Below are positions 17,443 through 27,330 of a stretch of DNA of 56,015 nucleotides, piece after piece (within the stretch, counting starts at the first letter, position 1; every line of letters begins with the position of its first letter). Location: contig NZ_JAIMJA010000027.1 in NCBI RefSeq assembly GCF_021295315.1, forward strand, positions 1-56,015, written 5' to 3'. Source of the DNA: Motilimonas cestriensis. Its GTDB lineage: Bacteria > Pseudomonadota > Gammaproteobacteria > Enterobacterales > CBDFNC01. The position numbers were made by a program, and so were the translations under genes. The notes under the pieces are model-generated. The model ran no database searches. It saw only the letters and a program-made list of their open reading frames with translations, and had not been told where the DNA came from.

Positions 17443-17727
17443 ATGGAAAAACATAGCATCCGGCTACCAAACAAATTTGATTTTCACTATCACAGAGTTT
17501 TTAACCAAGACTTAGACCTACTCCTTGCTAAATCCGACCTAAAAGAAATAGAACTCGATTTTTCTCAAGTTCAGTATCTTGATAGCTCGGCGCTGGGGAT
17601 GCTCGTGTTAATGTCTAAAAAGAATGAGGAATCTGCACAAGCTAAGTTAGTCATTCGTGGCGCCCAAGGCAACGCCTTGGATATCTTAGAAATGGCTAAC
17701 ATGGCAAAACTGTATGCCTTTCTCTAA
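17443..17727 (+). CDS. crsA: STAS-domain anti-sigma factor antagonist (CrsA-like)
   Basis: A 94-residue single STAS domain. The phosphorylation loop is 'YLDSSALGMLVLM', with Ser49 in the position that is phosphorylated in SpoIIAA-type proteins. In Shewanella, a homologous STAS protein (CrsA) is controlled by the adjacent CrsR and decides whether sigma-S is free. It overlaps the CrsR-like gene by 14 bases, supporting a stoichiometric partnership. AAAGGAAAC precedes the ATG. Domain assignment is secure; the CrsA equivalence rests on gene order and partner architecture. Confidence 0.85.
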   Translation: MEKHSIRLPNKFDFHYHRVFNQDLDLLLAKSDLKEIELDFSQVQYLDSSALGMLVLMSKKNEESAQAKLVIRGAQGNALDILEMANMAKLYAFL

Positions 17728-19402
17728 CCCTTCACTTAATATTAGCCCGCCTTATTCGGTGCTGGTCGTAGAAGACAGCACCGTATTTACGCTGATGTAT
17801 CAGCATTTCCTTAAAGAAAAAGGGGTGGTAACGACCACCTGTTTAACTTTAGAGGATGCGAGTAACGTTATTTCTCGGCCACAGCAACATTTTGATGTCA
17901 TATTGCTTGATAACCATCTTACCGATGGGGAAGGGGTGACCTTGCTGCCGATGATTAAAGAGCAGCTAAAAGCGACGGCAGTGATCATGGTTAGTGCTAA
18001 TGACGATGCAGACTTCTTCCTCAGGGCGTTTAATCAAGGTATTGATGACTACGCATTAAAACCGGTCAATATGGATTTACTTTGGCTAAAGATGAAGAAA
18101 TCGGTTCATCAACGTCGCCTCGAAAAGCTAAACAATGAACAACGTGAAGCATTAAACCAATGGCGCGATGCAGAGTTACAGGAACAGGCGCTTGCTAGGC
18201 ACTTAATAGGAGCCATGTTTGCCAAGATCCGCTCAGATGTTGATGCGATCCATTACTGGGTCAAGCCCTCTTCGCAATTCAGTGGTGATAGTGTCATTAA
18301 CTGCCAAGGCGTAGATGGCAGTGATTATGTGATGCTGGCTGATGCCATGGGACATGGCTTAACAGCGGCGGTTTCGTTAATGCCAGTGGTACCCATATTT
18401 AAAGCCATGGCAGAAAAGGCCTTACCCCTTTCTAATATCGTCTTTGAGATCAACAGTAAGTTAACCCGTTTGTTGCCGCAAGATCGCTTTGTCGCTGTAA
18501 TCATCCTGCATATTCAACCTGCCAGTAAGATTATTGATATTTGGAATGGTTCGATGCCACCTGTATTAGTGCTTGACGAGAATGGGCAACTAGTTAAGCA
18601 ACTTGACTCTGACAATATGGCGTTGGGTATCCTACCCGATACTCTATTCAGTGTTCATCCTGAGCGGATAGAGCTAAGAGATAACCAACGTATTATTATG
18701 TTTAGTGATGGCGTAATTGAAACCTTATCCAATAATGGTGAACTGCTGAGCCAAGAGGCGCTGATTCCGCTACTTAATATGCCGGGAAACCCACTTGATG
18801 GCGTGAAGAAATACTTCAACGTTGACTGCCCTCCAGCATCTGACGATATCTCAATTGTACAAATCAATACTCATAACATTATCCAATCGCCTAAAGCCAA
18901 TCGATCAATCCCGATAGAGCAACAAAGCGGCTTTCTGATTGAGCATACCTTGTGTGGCGCGGCGCTAGAATTACTTGATATACCGGGGCACTTTTCCGAC
19001 TTGTTAGCTAGGCAATTGCCTTTGCCTTTGGTGCAAAAAGTTTTCACTGTATTAACTGAGCTCTATATGAATGCGTTTGAACATGGTGTGCTAGGGCTTA
19101 GCAGTGAAGTTAAGTCACAAGAAAATGGCTTTTTGACCTTCTATGAGCAGAAAGAGCAAAGAGTAAAAGCACTGACGATAGAGCATAAAGTAGAGCTGAA
19201 AGTGCAGTGGCAAAGTGCGTTAAGTCGTTTAGACATTTACATCAAAGACAGTGGTCATGGTTTCTTGCATGGCGACATTAAAGACACTGACTTATCAAAA
19301 AGCTATGGCCGAGGCTTAAGACTCATTGAGCACTTAGCTGATTCCCTTGAAATTATTGCACCCGGTAATGCTATTCGGGTGGTACTAGTTGGAAGTAATT
19401 AA
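17714..19402 (+). CDS. crsR: Response regulator with PP2C phosphatase and anti-sigma kinase domains (CrsR-like)
   Basis: A 562-residue, three-domain protein. REC at about 15-135 ('VLVVEDSTVF', acceptor Asp in 'VILLDNHLTDGEG', Lys in 'ALKPVNMD'). A SpoIIE/PP2C phosphatase follows at about 190-395 ('DYVMLADAMGHGLTAAVSL', 'RIIMFSDGVIETL', 'ASDDISIVQI'). A HATPase kinase domain of RsbW/SpoIIAB type comes last at about 410-560 ('LTELYMNAFEHGVLG' N-box, 'DSGHGF', 'GRGLRLI'). The same order occurs in CrsR of Shewanella and HsbR of Pseudomonas, which switch a STAS partner and thereby an anti-sigma activity. Phosphorylation by the CheA in this operon would link chemosensing to sigma-S; that link is inferred. 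Confidence 0.88.
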   Translation: MPFSNPSLNISPPYSVLVVEDSTVFTLMYQHFLKEKGVVTTTCLTLEDASNVISRPQQHFDVILLDNHLTDGEGVTLLPMIKEQLKATAVIMVSANDDADFFLRAFNQGIDDYALKPVNMDLLWLKMKKSVHQRRLEKLNNEQREALNQWRDAELQEQALARHLIGAMFAKIRSDVDAIHYWVKPSSQFSGDSVINCQGVDGSDYVMLADAMGHGLTAAVSLMPVVPIFKAMAEKALPLSNIVFEINSKLTRLLPQDRFVAVIILHIQPASKIIDIWNGSMPPVLVLDENGQLVKQLDSDNMALGILPDTLFSVHPERIELRDNQRIIMFSDGVIETLSNNGELLSQEALIPLLNMPGNPLDGVKKYFNVDCPPASDDISIVQINTHNIIQSPKANRSIPIEQQSGFLIEHTLCGAALELLDIPGHFSDLLARQLPLPLVQKVFTVLTELYMNAFEHGVLGLSSEVKSQENGFLTFYEQKEQRVKALTIEHKVELKVQWQSALSRLDIYIKDSGHGFLHGDIKDTDLSKSYGRGLRLIEHLADSLEIIAPGNAIRVVLVGSN

Positions 19403-19404
19403 CC

Positions 19405-19770
19405 ATGAGTAAAAGCATTTTAATTGTTGATGATTCAGCGGCAATTCGCCAAATGGTCGAAGCGACTTTAAAGTCAGCAAGCTATCAAGTCACTTTGGCG
19501 AAAGACGGTCAAGAAGCATTTGATTTATGTAAAACCAAAAGTTTTGACTTTGTCCTAACGGATCAAAATATGCCGAGAATGGACGGTTTAACGTTGATTA
19601 AATCATTGAGAGGGCTCGCAACTTATCGCAGCAAGCCCATTGTCGTACTAACCACAGAAGCCAGCGAGGAAATGAAAGCGAAAGGTAAGGCTGCAGGCGC
19701 CACAGGCTGGATGGTAAAACCCTTTGATCCTAGCAAGTTACTTCAAGTTGCTGCAAGGGTGTTGGGGTAA
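19405..19770 (+). CDS. cheY: CheY-like single-domain response regulator
   Basis: A 121-residue receiver domain with all key residues: Asp pair in 'LIVDDSAAIRQ', acceptor Asp in 'VLTDQNMPRMDG', Thr in 'VVLTTEAS', and Lys in 'WMVKPFDP'. It starts two bases after the CrsR-like stop codon and ends just upstream of cheA, so it is the likely direct CheA phosphoacceptor of the system. No CheZ is present in the window. Whether it acts on flagellar motors is unknown; no flagellar gene is nearby. Confidence 0.93.
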   Translation: MSKSILIVDDSAAIRQMVEATLKSASYQVTLAKDGQEAFDLCKTKSFDFVLTDQNMPRMDGLTLIKSLRGLATYRSKPIVVLTTEASEEMKAKGKAAGATGWMVKPFDPSKLLQVAARVLG

Positions 19771-19797
19771 AACACTAGACCAAAGTTGGGGCAGATT

Positions 19798-21849
19798 ATG
19801 TCGATGGATATGAGCCAGTTTCATGGCGTTTTTATTGAGGAAAGTCACGAGCATTTAGACGAGATGGAGCATTTATTGTTAGCGCTCGATCCCAGCAGTC
19901 CCGATCTCGAAGAACTTAATAGTATTTTCCGCGCAGCTCATTCCATTAAAGGGGGCAGCGGTATGTTTGCCTTTGATGCTTTGATCACCGTTACCCATGT
20001 GATGGAAAACATCTTTGACCGCGCTCGCCAAGGTAAATTTCAATTTTCGGCGCAAGTTATCGACGGTTTATTAAGTGCCGTTGACATCCTGCGCACACTA
20101 TTAAAAAGCTATTCTGAGGCCACTGATCCTGATTGGGCTCTAGTGAACACAGCGACTGCCGATTTAGAGCTGATTTTAGATCCTGCCAGTCAGCCCGAAG
20201 TTGAAAATAAAGCCCAAGGCTATGGTTTTTTTGTTCCTTTAAATTTGGCTTCGTCATCTTCTAAGCCATTAGCGAGCTCAATTAGCGTAGAGGTTGAAGC
20301 TGGCGAAAATGACGAAGATTTTGGCTTTTTTGAGCCGTTAGCCAATACAACCGAGGAGCAGGTCGAGGGAGCTACCACTGCAGTTGAAAATGATAGTGAT
20401 GAGGGCTTTGGTTTTTTTGAGCCAATCGCAAATGCAGCTGAGTCAGATCATGTTGATGATGAAGGTTTCGGCTTTTTTGCTCCATTAGGTCCAGTAGAGG
20501 TTAAGCTTGATATCAGTGATGCGTCGAATCCTGTTAGCGTAAGTGTTAATGATATACCAATTAACTCGCCAGCTGCAGTCATGAGTGAGCAGCCTCCTAT
20601 TACCGCTAAATTAGCAGCTGTCACTTTTGCTAAAGAGGATGTCAAAGCAAAACCTGAAAGTGCTGAAGCGAGTAGTATTCGCGTTGATATTGCAAAAATA
20701 GATAGTCTCGTTAACTTAGTCGGTGAGCTCGTGATCACGCAATCAATGCTCAATCTTATTGGTGATGAGCTCACTGGTCCAACCGCTGAGCGCTTACATG
20801 GCGCACTGTCGGAGTTAGAGCGCAACACACGCGAACTACAAGAGGGCATTATGTCGATTCGCATGTTGCCAATGTCATTTGTTTTTAATCGCTTTCCTCG
20901 TGTGGTCAGAGACCTATCCAAGAAACTACACAAAAAAGTCGACTTACGAATTCAAGGTGGACAAACAGAAATAGATAAAGGGTTGATTGAGCGGCTGGTG
21001 GACCCGTTAACGCATCTTGTACGCAATAGCTTAGATCACGGTATCGAATTGCCTGAGATCAGAGCCGCTCGTGACAAGCCTGAAATGGGACAGCTCATAC
21101 TTAAAGCAGAACAAAAAGGCGGCAATATTTTTATTTCGGTACTCGATGATGGTGGCGGCCTAAATCGCGATCGTATTCTTGCCAAAGCCGATGAGAATCA
21201 TATTGATGTACCGGAAAATCCAACCGATCAGCAAGTATGGCAGTTGATTATGTCGGCGGGTTTCTCAACCGCTGCAGAGGTGACCGATGTATCGGGCCGC
21301 GGCGTAGGTATGGATGTGGTGAAACGAAACATCGAGTCGATGGGCGGACGCTTAGAAATTGAGTCACAAGCGGGCTTTGGCTCGTCTTTTCAAATTCGAT
21401 TGCCTTTAACCTTAGCGATTCTTGATGGCATGTCTATTGCGGTTGGTGGACAAATGTTCATTATTCCGTTGGTGAATATCATCGAATCAGTGCAACCCGC
21501 AGTATCGCAACTGAAGCGCATTGGTAATCAGCAAGTGCTGGACTTACGCGACGCCTACTGGCCGATTGTGCGGCTGCATCAAGTGATGGAAGTTGAGCCT
21601 AAGTCAGACCATGCCAACGAGGGCATTTTAGTTTTAATTGAAACCAGCAAAACCCGCTTTGCCCTGTTAGTGGATGAATTAATCGGTCAGCAACAGGTCG
21701 TGATCAAAAGTTTAGAGCAGCACTATCGGCGTGTACCGGGCGTTGCAGGGGCGACCATAATGGGCGATGGCAGCGTCGCGTTGATCTTAGATGCAGAGTC
21801 TCTCGCCCTGCGTGTAGAGGAGTCTGAAGTCGTGAAGGAATGGGTATGA
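19798..21849 (+). CDS. cheA: Chemotaxis histidine kinase CheA with repeated linker motif
   Basis: A 683-residue kinase. P1 (Hpt) at about 1-120 carries the phosphorylated His in 'FRAAHSIKGGSG' (His48). A linker of about 160 residues replaces a recognisable P2 and holds four copies of a [DE]GFGFF.PL motif (DNA near 20218, 20317, 20404, 20461). P3 dimerisation starts near residue 295 ('IRVDIAKIDSLVNLVGELVI'). P4 ATPase follows ('HLVRNSLDHGIE', 'DDGGGLNRDRI', 'SGRGVGMDVV'), and a P5 CheW-like domain ends the protein. The ATG at 19798 is taken as start. It overlaps cheW by ATGA. It autophosphorylates and feeds CheY, CheB and perhaps the CrsR-like regulator. Confidence 0.95.
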   Translation: MSMDMSQFHGVFIEESHEHLDEMEHLLLALDPSSPDLEELNSIFRAAHSIKGGSGMFAFDALITVTHVMENIFDRARQGKFQFSAQVIDGLLSAVDILRTLLKSYSEATDPDWALVNTATADLELILDPASQPEVENKAQGYGFFVPLNLASSSSKPLASSISVEVEAGENDEDFGFFEPLANTTEEQVEGATTAVENDSDEGFGFFEPIANAAESDHVDDEGFGFFAPLGPVEVKLDISDASNPVSVSVNDIPINSPAAVMSEQPPITAKLAAVTFAKEDVKAKPESAEASSIRVDIAKIDSLVNLVGELVITQSMLNLIGDELTGPTAERLHGALSELERNTRELQEGIMSIRMLPMSFVFNRFPRVVRDLSKKLHKKVDLRIQGGQTEIDKGLIERLVDPLTHLVRNSLDHGIELPEIRAARDKPEMGQLILKAEQKGGNIFISVLDDGGGLNRDRILAKADENHIDVPENPTDQQVWQLIMSAGFSTAAEVTDVSGRGVGMDVVKRNIESMGGRLEIESQAGFGSSFQIRLPLTLAILDGMSIAVGGQMFIIPLVNIIESVQPAVSQLKRIGNQQVLDLRDAYWPIVRLHQVMEVEPKSDHANEGILVLIETSKTRFALLVDELIGQQQVVIKSLEQHYRRVPGVAGATIMGDGSVALILDAESLALRVEESEVVKEWV

Positions 21850-22352
21850 ATAATCAGCAAGCAGTGGCTCAAATGAGCCAAGATACCGTCTCCCTAGAGT
21901 ATTTAACTTTTACCTTAGGGGATGAGCATTACGGTTTAGATATTATGAAAGTGCGTGAAATTAGAGGTTATGAACCCGTGACCAAAATTGCCAATGCGCC
22001 CGCATTCATTAAAGGTGTGCTAAACCTGCGCGGCGACATTGTGCCTATTGTTGATTTGCGGCTGAAGTTTAATGTTGGTGAAGCCAGTTACAACGAGTTC
22101 ACCATCGTCATCATGTTACACATTAATGAGCGTATTGTTGGCATCGTCGTTGATGCTGTGTCTGATGTCATCAATATGCAAGCTACTGATATCAAACCCC
22201 CACCTGAGTTTGGTGTGGCCTTTGATAGCCAATATCTATATGGCCTTGCGCCGGTGAATGAACAAATGATTATTTTACTGAATATTGAAAAATTAATTTC
22301 CAGCCAAGAGCTGGGCTTATTTGATAATAATGCGGTGGCGCTGGAGGGATAA
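21846..22352 (+). CDS. cheW: Chemotaxis adaptor CheW
   Basis: A 168-residue CheW domain ('[20 protein letters not shown]', '[20 protein letters not shown]', '[10 protein letters not shown]', 'VVDAVSDV'). It couples receptors to CheA. The start is placed at the ATG at 21846, six bases after AAGGA, which overlaps the cheA stop codon (ATGA) and implies translational coupling; an ATG at 21840 is too close to the ribosome site. The receptor gene follows after two bases. Confidence 0.95.
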   Translation: MNNQQAVAQMSQDTVSLEYLTFTLGDEHYGLDIMKVREIRGYEPVTKIANAPAFIKGVLNLRGDIVPIVDLRLKFNVGEASYNEFTIVIMLHINERIVGIVVDAVSDVINMQATDIKPPPEFGVAFDSQYLYGLAPVNEQMIILLNIEKLISSQELGLFDNNAVALEG

Positions 22353-22354
22353 CT

Positions 22355-24676
22355 ATGGGTATCGCATCTTGGTTTGGAAATAGTGAACAACAAAAGTCGT
22401 TAGCCCGTGCTAGCCTGGCATTAGACAACAGTAGCACTTGCTTTATGATTGCCGATGCTCAGCGCAACATTGTGTACGCCAACAAATCAGTGGTTCGTTT
22501 ACTGACCGACGCACAAGACGACATTCGCAAAGACTTGCCTCACTTTTCAGTGGCTTCTATGGTGGGAAGCAGCATAGATGTTTTTCACCAACAGCCGCAG
22601 CATCAACAAAATATTCTTGGCCAGCTTTCTCGTACGCACGTTGCTGAAATTAAAGTGGGGGGGCGCTGTTTTAAGTTAGTGCTTAACCCATTGCGTAACG
22701 AACTAGGCGAATCCCTCGGCACGTCAGTCGAATGGCACGATCTCACAGAGTTGAAAAAGCATGAGTTACTCTCACTAAGAGTTACTTCTGCTCTTGAGGC
22801 AACGTCATCTAACGTGATGGTGGCTGATGTTGATCGCAATATTATCTTCATGAACCAAGCTGTTAAGCGCATGCTAAGTGAAGCAGAGTCTGATTTGCGC
22901 AAGGCGCTGCCGCACTTTTCAGTGGATACGCTGCTGGGCAGCAATATGGATATTTTCCATAAAGACCCCTCTCACCAGCGCCAGTTATTGGCTAAGTTAG
23001 AAAAAACCTATGTGGGTAATATTTTGGTCGCAGGACGCAGTTTTCGCCTGATTGCGAACCCGATTTTTGATGACAACGGTGGTCGCTTAGGTTCGGTGGT
23101 GGAGTGGATAGATCGCACTAAAGAGGTGGCAGCAGAGCAAGAGCTCAGTCGTATTCTTGGTGCACTTGATACCACCACGACCAATGTGATGATCGCTGAT
23201 ACCGAGCGCAAGATTATTTATATGAACAAGTCGGTAGAAACCATGTTACGTGCTGCCGAAGCCGATTTAAAAGCAGTGCTACCCAATTTTTCGGTGGAAA
23301 AAATTGTGGGTAGTAATATGGATATATTCCACCAAAATCCTGCGCATCAAATGAACTTACTAGAAAAATTAACCAAATCTTATACCGCCAATATTGTGGT
23401 TGGAACGCGTCATTTTAGATTGGTGGCGAACCCTATTTTTGCCAAAGATGGCTCGCGTTTAGGTTCAGTCGTGGAGTGGCTAGATCGCACTCAAGAAGAG
23501 TTTATCGAGGCGGAAGTAAGCTCTGTGGTAGAAGCCGCAGCGGCAGGTGATTTTAGCAGCCTGGTGTCGACAGAAGGTAAAGAAGGCTTTTTCTTAAAGC
23601 TGTCTGAAGGGTTAAATTCATTGCTACGCACCACCGAAAGTGGTCTAAGTGATATCGGCCGTGTGCTCAAGGCGATATCAGAAGGTGACTTGACCGAACG
23701 GGTCGAAGCGGATTATCAAGGGACATTTGAATCCCTTAAAAATGGCTGTAACCAAACGGCGCAAAACCTCTCTCAAATGCTCGGAGAGATCCGCCAAGCC
23801 GCAGATACCATTAACACAGCTTCCAGCGAAATTTCGCAAGGCAATACTGATCTTTCCAGTCGCACTGAACAGCAAGCGTCAAGCTTAGAGGAAACCGCGT
23901 CGAGCATGGAAGAGCTCACCGGCACCGTGCGTCAAAATGCTGATAACGCCAGACAAGCAAATACGCTGTCAGCCAAGGCCTCGGAAGTGGCGGTTAATGG
24001 CGGTGAATTAATAGAGCAAGTGGTTAAAACCATGGCCTCCATTAATGAATCATCGCAGAAAATTTCCGACATCATAGGGGTAATTGATGGTATTGCCTTC
24101 CAAACCAATATTCTGGCGTTAAATGCTGCGGTTGAAGCGGCGCGTGCCGGTGAGCAAGGGCGTGGCTTTGCCGTGGTGGCATCAGAAGTGAGAACCTTAG
24201 CGCAGCGCTCGGCCAATGCCGCGAAAGATATTAAAGCACTGATTTCAGACTCAGTCGGAAAAATTAATAACGGTAATGAGCTGGTGGGGAAATCGGGCGA
24301 TACCATGAAAGAAATTGTCACCTCAATTAAGCGGGTAAACGACATCATGGCTGAAATCGCTGCTGCTTCCACCGAACAAGCTTCCGGTCTTGATGAAGTA
24401 GGTAAAGCGGTTAATCAAATGGATGAAATGACGCAGCAAAACGCAGCGTTGGTTGAAGAAGCCGCCGCAGCAGCAGAAAGCTTGCTATCGCAAGCGGCGC
24501 AAATGGCCCGTAATGTCGCCCAATTCAAGTTAGATGACAGCCAACATATGCAGCTTGCTGCACCTCAACCAAGTAGGGCGACTTTTAACTCTCGATCATT
24601 ATCAACCACTCCAACGTTGAATCGCGCGCCTGTGAAACCGGCGAAATCCGATGATGATGAGTGGGAAAGCTTTTGA
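22355..24676 (+). CDS. Soluble triple-PAS chemoreceptor (Aer2-like)
   Basis: A 773-residue receptor with no membrane segment. Three consecutive PAS domains (about 15-130, 140-255, 265-380) are near-repeats, each with 'FH..P.HQ' and 'SVVEW.DRT' type motifs. A HAMP-like segment (about 380-470, '[20 protein letters not shown]') and a full signalling domain follow ('[20 protein letters not shown]', then '[20 protein letters not shown]'). The last five residues, EWESF, fit the W..F pentapeptide that tethers CheR/CheB. Aer2-type receptors sense O2 or related gases through heme PAS domains; heme binding here is inferred from conserved His/Trp spacing. GGAGGGATAA precedes the ATG. Confidence 0.92.
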   Translation: MGIASWFGNSEQQKSLARASLALDNSSTCFMIADAQRNIVYANKSVVRLLTDAQDDIRKDLPHFSVASMVGSSIDVFHQQPQHQQNILGQLSRTHVAEIKVGGRCFKLVLNPLRNELGESLGTSVEWHDLTELKKHELLSLRVTSALEATSSNVMVADVDRNIIFMNQAVKRMLSEAESDLRKALPHFSVDTLLGSNMDIFHKDPSHQRQLLAKLEKTYVGNILVAGRSFRLIANPIFDDNGGRLGSVVEWIDRTKEVAAEQELSRILGALDTTTTNVMIADTERKIIYMNKSVETMLRAAEADLKAVLPNFSVEKIVGSNMDIFHQNPAHQMNLLEKLTKSYTANIVVGTRHFRLVANPIFAKDGSRLGSVVEWLDRTQEEFIEAEVSSVVEAAAAGDFSSLVSTEGKEGFFLKLSEGLNSLLRTTESGLSDIGRVLKAISEGDLTERVEADYQGTFESLKNGCNQTAQNLSQMLGEIRQAADTINTASSEISQGNTDLSSRTEQQASSLEETASSMEELTGTVRQNADNARQANTLSAKASEVAVNGGELIEQVVKTMASINESSQKISDIIGVIDGIAFQTNILALNAAVEAARAGEQGRGFAVVASEVRTLAQRSANAAKDIKALISDSVGKINNGNELVGKSGDTMKEIVTSIKRVNDIMAEIAAASTEQASGLDEVGKAVNQMDEMTQQNAALVEEAAAAAESLLSQAAQMARNVAQFKLDDSQHMQLAAPQPSRATFNSRSLSTTPTLNRAPVKPAKSDDDEWESF

Positions 24677-24702
24677 TGCTAATACTGATCCGGCGTCTAG
24701 TC

Positions 24703-24829
24703 CATGACACCGAGGTGAATTGGAGCAACAGAGTGTTCAGCCCATGATAGCAGCGGATAGCTTAGTTGGAACGACGGAGAGCTTAGCTCATGACACAAGC
24801 AGATAGTTGGAGCGACAGAGAGTTTAGTT
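24703..24829 (+). repeat. Three degenerate tandem repeats covering the cheR leader and first codons
   Basis: Three imperfect units begin with CATGA at 24703, 24743 and 24789. Shared words are CATGACAC or CATGATAG, then GCAGATAG or GCGGATAG, then TTGGAGCRACAGAG or TTGGAACGACGGAG, then GTTTAG or GCTTAG. The third unit is the start of cheR. The spacings (40 and 46 bases) are not in frame with each other, so the upstream units are not coding. Confidence 0.7.
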
Positions 24830-25626
24830 ACGGCAAGGCGGACTTTGATGCCGCTCGAAGTTTGTTATACCAATTAACGGGGATCCGTTTAGCAGACAGC
24901 AAAGACTCGATGGTGTATAGCCGGTTAGCGCGACGGGTAAGGGCGTTGAAGTTAACTGGTTTTACTCAGTATTTAGGTTATCTCAATCAGCATCCGGCAG
25001 AAGAAGAGCTATTTATCAATGCCCTTACCACGAACTTAACTTCATTTTTTCGTGAGCCTCACCATTTTGACGTGCTAAAGGAGTATTTAATTACCCACCC
25101 GCAAACGCGCACTATTTGGTGTGCTGCAAGTAGTACTGGTGAAGAGCCCTATTCTATCGCCATGGTGGTAGCTGAAACCTTTGGCCGCTTTGACGGGCCG
25201 GTGAAAATCATTGCGTCAGACATTGATAGCCAGGTGTTGCAAAAGGCCCAAGCGGGCATTTATCAACTCGATCGCATTAAAACCCTGTCAGCGGAGCGTT
25301 GTAAACAGTTTTTTTTCAAGGGTAAAGGTGCGCAGGCCGGCTTGGTTAAAGTAGTGCCAGAATTGCAAAAAATGATCGATTTTAGGCAACTTAATTTGCT
25401 TAAACCGCAGTGGTCGGTCAAGGGGCCGATTGATGTGATTTTCTGCCGCAATGTGATGATTTATTTTGACCGTCCGACTCAATTACAAATTTTAGCGCGT
25501 ATGGTCCAACTTTTACCTGCGGATGGCCTTTATATTGCCGGGCATTCGGAAAACTTTGGTCATGCTAGTCACTTAGTTAAACCTGCCGGACGCACTACTT
25601 ACTATCCTAATTTAGCAGCGAGGTAA
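24790..25626 (+). CDS. cheR: Chemoreceptor methyltransferase CheR
   Basis: A 278-residue protein with the small helical N-terminal domain ('[20 protein letters not shown]') and the SAM-dependent domain ('[13 protein letters not shown]', '[16 protein letters not shown]', '[11 protein letters not shown]', '[13 protein letters not shown]', 'GLYIAGHSE'). It methylates glutamates on the receptor helices. The upstream receptor ends in an EWESF tether fitting a pentapeptide-dependent CheR. The ATG at 24790 has GGAG 10 bases upstream. Its first 13 codons form the last unit of a degenerate tandem repeat that fills the receptor-cheR gap. Confidence 0.95.
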   Translation: MTQADSWSDREFSYGKADFDAARSLLYQLTGIRLADSKDSMVYSRLARRVRALKLTGFTQYLGYLNQHPAEEELFINALTTNLTSFFREPHHFDVLKEYLITHPQTRTIWCAASSTGEEPYSIAMVVAETFGRFDGPVKIIASDIDSQVLQKAQAGIYQLDRIKTLSAERCKQFFFKGKGAQAGLVKVVPELQKMIDFRQLNLLKPQWSVKGPIDVIFCRNVMIYFDRPTQLQILARMVQLLPADGLYIAGHSENFGHASHLVKPAGRTTYYPNLAAR

Positions 25627-25628
25627 GA

Positions 25629-26249
25629 TTGTTTACATTTGACGTTAATAACCCGCATTTGGCGCCGAACCGATATTTTGATCGGCATTTTGATTGTGAT
25701 GCCGTAAAAATATTACCCGGTGAGTACTTTGCTACTAAACAAAATACTTTAATTGTCACCGTGCTCGGGTCGTGCGTATCTGTGTGTCTGCGCGACCCAT
25801 TGTTAGGCATTGCCGGGATGAATCATTTTTTGCTGCCACAAGATAACACTCTGCAGGAAGGCATATTATCTGAATCTGCTCGCTATGGCGTTTATGCTAT
25901 GGAAATACTCATTAACCACCTATTAAAGTTAGGGGCAAAAAAAGAGCGCCTTGAGGCCAAAGTGTTCGGTGGCGGTAATGTGTTAAAAGGATTTACGACC
26001 GTTAATGTCGGCGAACGTAACGCAGAATTTGTACAAGATTACTTAACAAGGGAGCAGATTCCGATTCTTGCCTGTGACTTGCTCGATATTTACCCGCGTA
26101 AGGTCTATTTTTTCCCTGACTCAGGTCGAGTTATGGTGCGCAAGATTAAAAATCTGCATAACAGCACCATTATTGATCGTGAAAGTGCTTATAGATTGAA
26201 ACTACGAGCGCAGCCAGAGAGTGGTGAAGTGGAGTTGTTTAATGACTAA
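25629..26249 (+). CDS. cheD: Chemoreceptor glutamine deamidase CheD
   Basis: A 206-residue protein. The CheD core is clear: '[11 protein letters not shown]', then the catalytic Thr-Cys region '[20 protein letters not shown]' and His in 'GMNHFLLP', then 'KVFGGGNVL' and 'GRVMVRK'. CheD deamidates receptor glutamines and modulates signalling. No ATG is near; TTG at 25629 is the likely start, two bases after the cheR stop, with GAGG (25619-25622) upstream. It overlaps cheB by eight bases. CheD presence is usual in F7-type systems and absent from E. coli. Confidence 0.92.
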   Translation: MFTFDVNNPHLAPNRYFDRHFDCDAVKILPGEYFATKQNTLIVTVLGSCVSVCLRDPLLGIAGMNHFLLPQDNTLQEGILSESARYGVYAMEILINHLLKLGAKKERLEAKVFGGGNVLKGFTTVNVGERNAEFVQDYLTREQIPILACDLLDIYPRKVYFFPDSGRVMVRKIKNLHNSTIIDRESAYRLKLRAQPESGEVELFND

Positions 26250-27294
26250 AAAAATAAAAGTATTAGTAGTTGATGATTCCGCTCTAATTCGCAGCTTATT
26301 AAGTGAAATAGTGCGTGCGGAATCTGACTTTATATTAGTGGGGGCTGCGCCCGATGCTTATATCGCTAAAGACATGGTGAATACTTACAGCCCTGATGTG
26401 ATCACCCTTGATGTTGAAATGCCCAAAGTGGATGGCTTAACTTTTTTAGACCGCCTAATGAAAGCCAGGCCGACACCCGTACTCATGGTATCAAGTTTGA
26501 CCGAGCAGGGGGCAGACGTAACATTAAAAGCATTGGAGTTGGGCGCGGTAGACTTTTTTCCTAAACCTAAATTAGACATAGCAAAAGGTATTGAAGATTA
26601 TCGGTGTGAAATTGTGGCTAAAATCCGCTCGGTGGCGAGCGCTAAGTTACAGCAACGACCACTTAAACCAAGCCCTAGCCCTTATACTTTTAAATTTAAA
26701 ACCACGGAAAAAATTATTGCTATTGGCGCCTCTACGGGCGGAACAGAGGCATTAAAATCTCTGTTATCACAAATGCCTGTAGACAGTCCCGCGATAGTGT
26801 TTACCCAGCATATGCCGCCAGGCTTTACCAAAACGTTTGCTGAACGTTTAAATACACACTGTGCGATTTCAGTAAAAGAAGCGCAAGATGGTGAGCGTTT
26901 ACTACCAGGTTGTGCTTATCTTGCACCGGGTGATTTGCATTTACTGGTGGTACGCAGCGGTGCTGATTATCGAATCAAACTCATTGATGGTGAGCGAGTA
27001 AGTGGTCATAAACCTTCAGTCGACGTGATGTTTCAATCAGTTGCACAAGCTGCAGGACAAAATGCGCTTGGGGTTATTTTAACGGGAATGGGTAAAGATG
27101 GTGCGCTGGGGATGTTAGATATTGCTCACGCTGGCGGTATTACCATGGCGCAAGATGAAGCCAGCTCAGTTATTTTTGGTATGCCCAAGGCGGCCATTGA
27201 AGCGGGTGGCGTGCAAATGGTGTTAGGGTTACAAGACATGCCAGCGCAAATAGTTAAAACCATGAACCAGTTAGGCGTCGAATACCGAGTTTAG
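26242..27294 (+). CDS. cheB: Chemoreceptor methylesterase CheB
   Basis: A 350-residue protein: receiver domain at 1-120 ('[12 protein letters not shown]', acceptor Asp57 in '[13 protein letters not shown]', Lys in 'FFPKPK') and a C-terminal methylesterase domain at about 155-345 with the catalytic triad motifs '[11 protein letters not shown]' (Ser), 'TQHMPPGFT' (His) and '[10 protein letters not shown]' (Asp). It demethylates receptors and opposes CheR. The ATG at 26242 lies inside the cheD 3' end (eight-base overlap), with TGGAG upstream. Last gene of the operon. Confidence 0.95.
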   Translation: MTKKIKVLVVDDSALIRSLLSEIVRAESDFILVGAAPDAYIAKDMVNTYSPDVITLDVEMPKVDGLTFLDRLMKARPTPVLMVSSLTEQGADVTLKALELGAVDFFPKPKLDIAKGIEDYRCEIVAKIRSVASAKLQQRPLKPSPSPYTFKFKTTEKIIAIGASTGGTEALKSLLSQMPVDSPAIVFTQHMPPGFTKTFAERLNTHCAISVKEAQDGERLLPGCAYLAPGDLHLLVVRSGADYRIKLIDGERVSGHKPSVDVMFQSVAQAAGQNALGVILTGMGKDGALGMLDIAHAGGITMAQDEASSVIFGMPKAAIEAGGVQMVLGLQDMPAQIVKTMNQLGVEYRV

Positions 27295-27330
27295 GCGTGA
27301 CTAAAAGACGGTAAACTTGCTACGTCTTAA

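Noticed and set aside
20448-20933. Long minus-strand frame inside cheA
   Set aside because: Antisense shadow of the CheA linker and P3 domain; no independent evidence.
23932-24372. Long minus-strand frame inside the soluble receptor gene
   Set aside because: It is the antisense reading of the conserved receptor signalling domain, which is clearly coding on the + strand.
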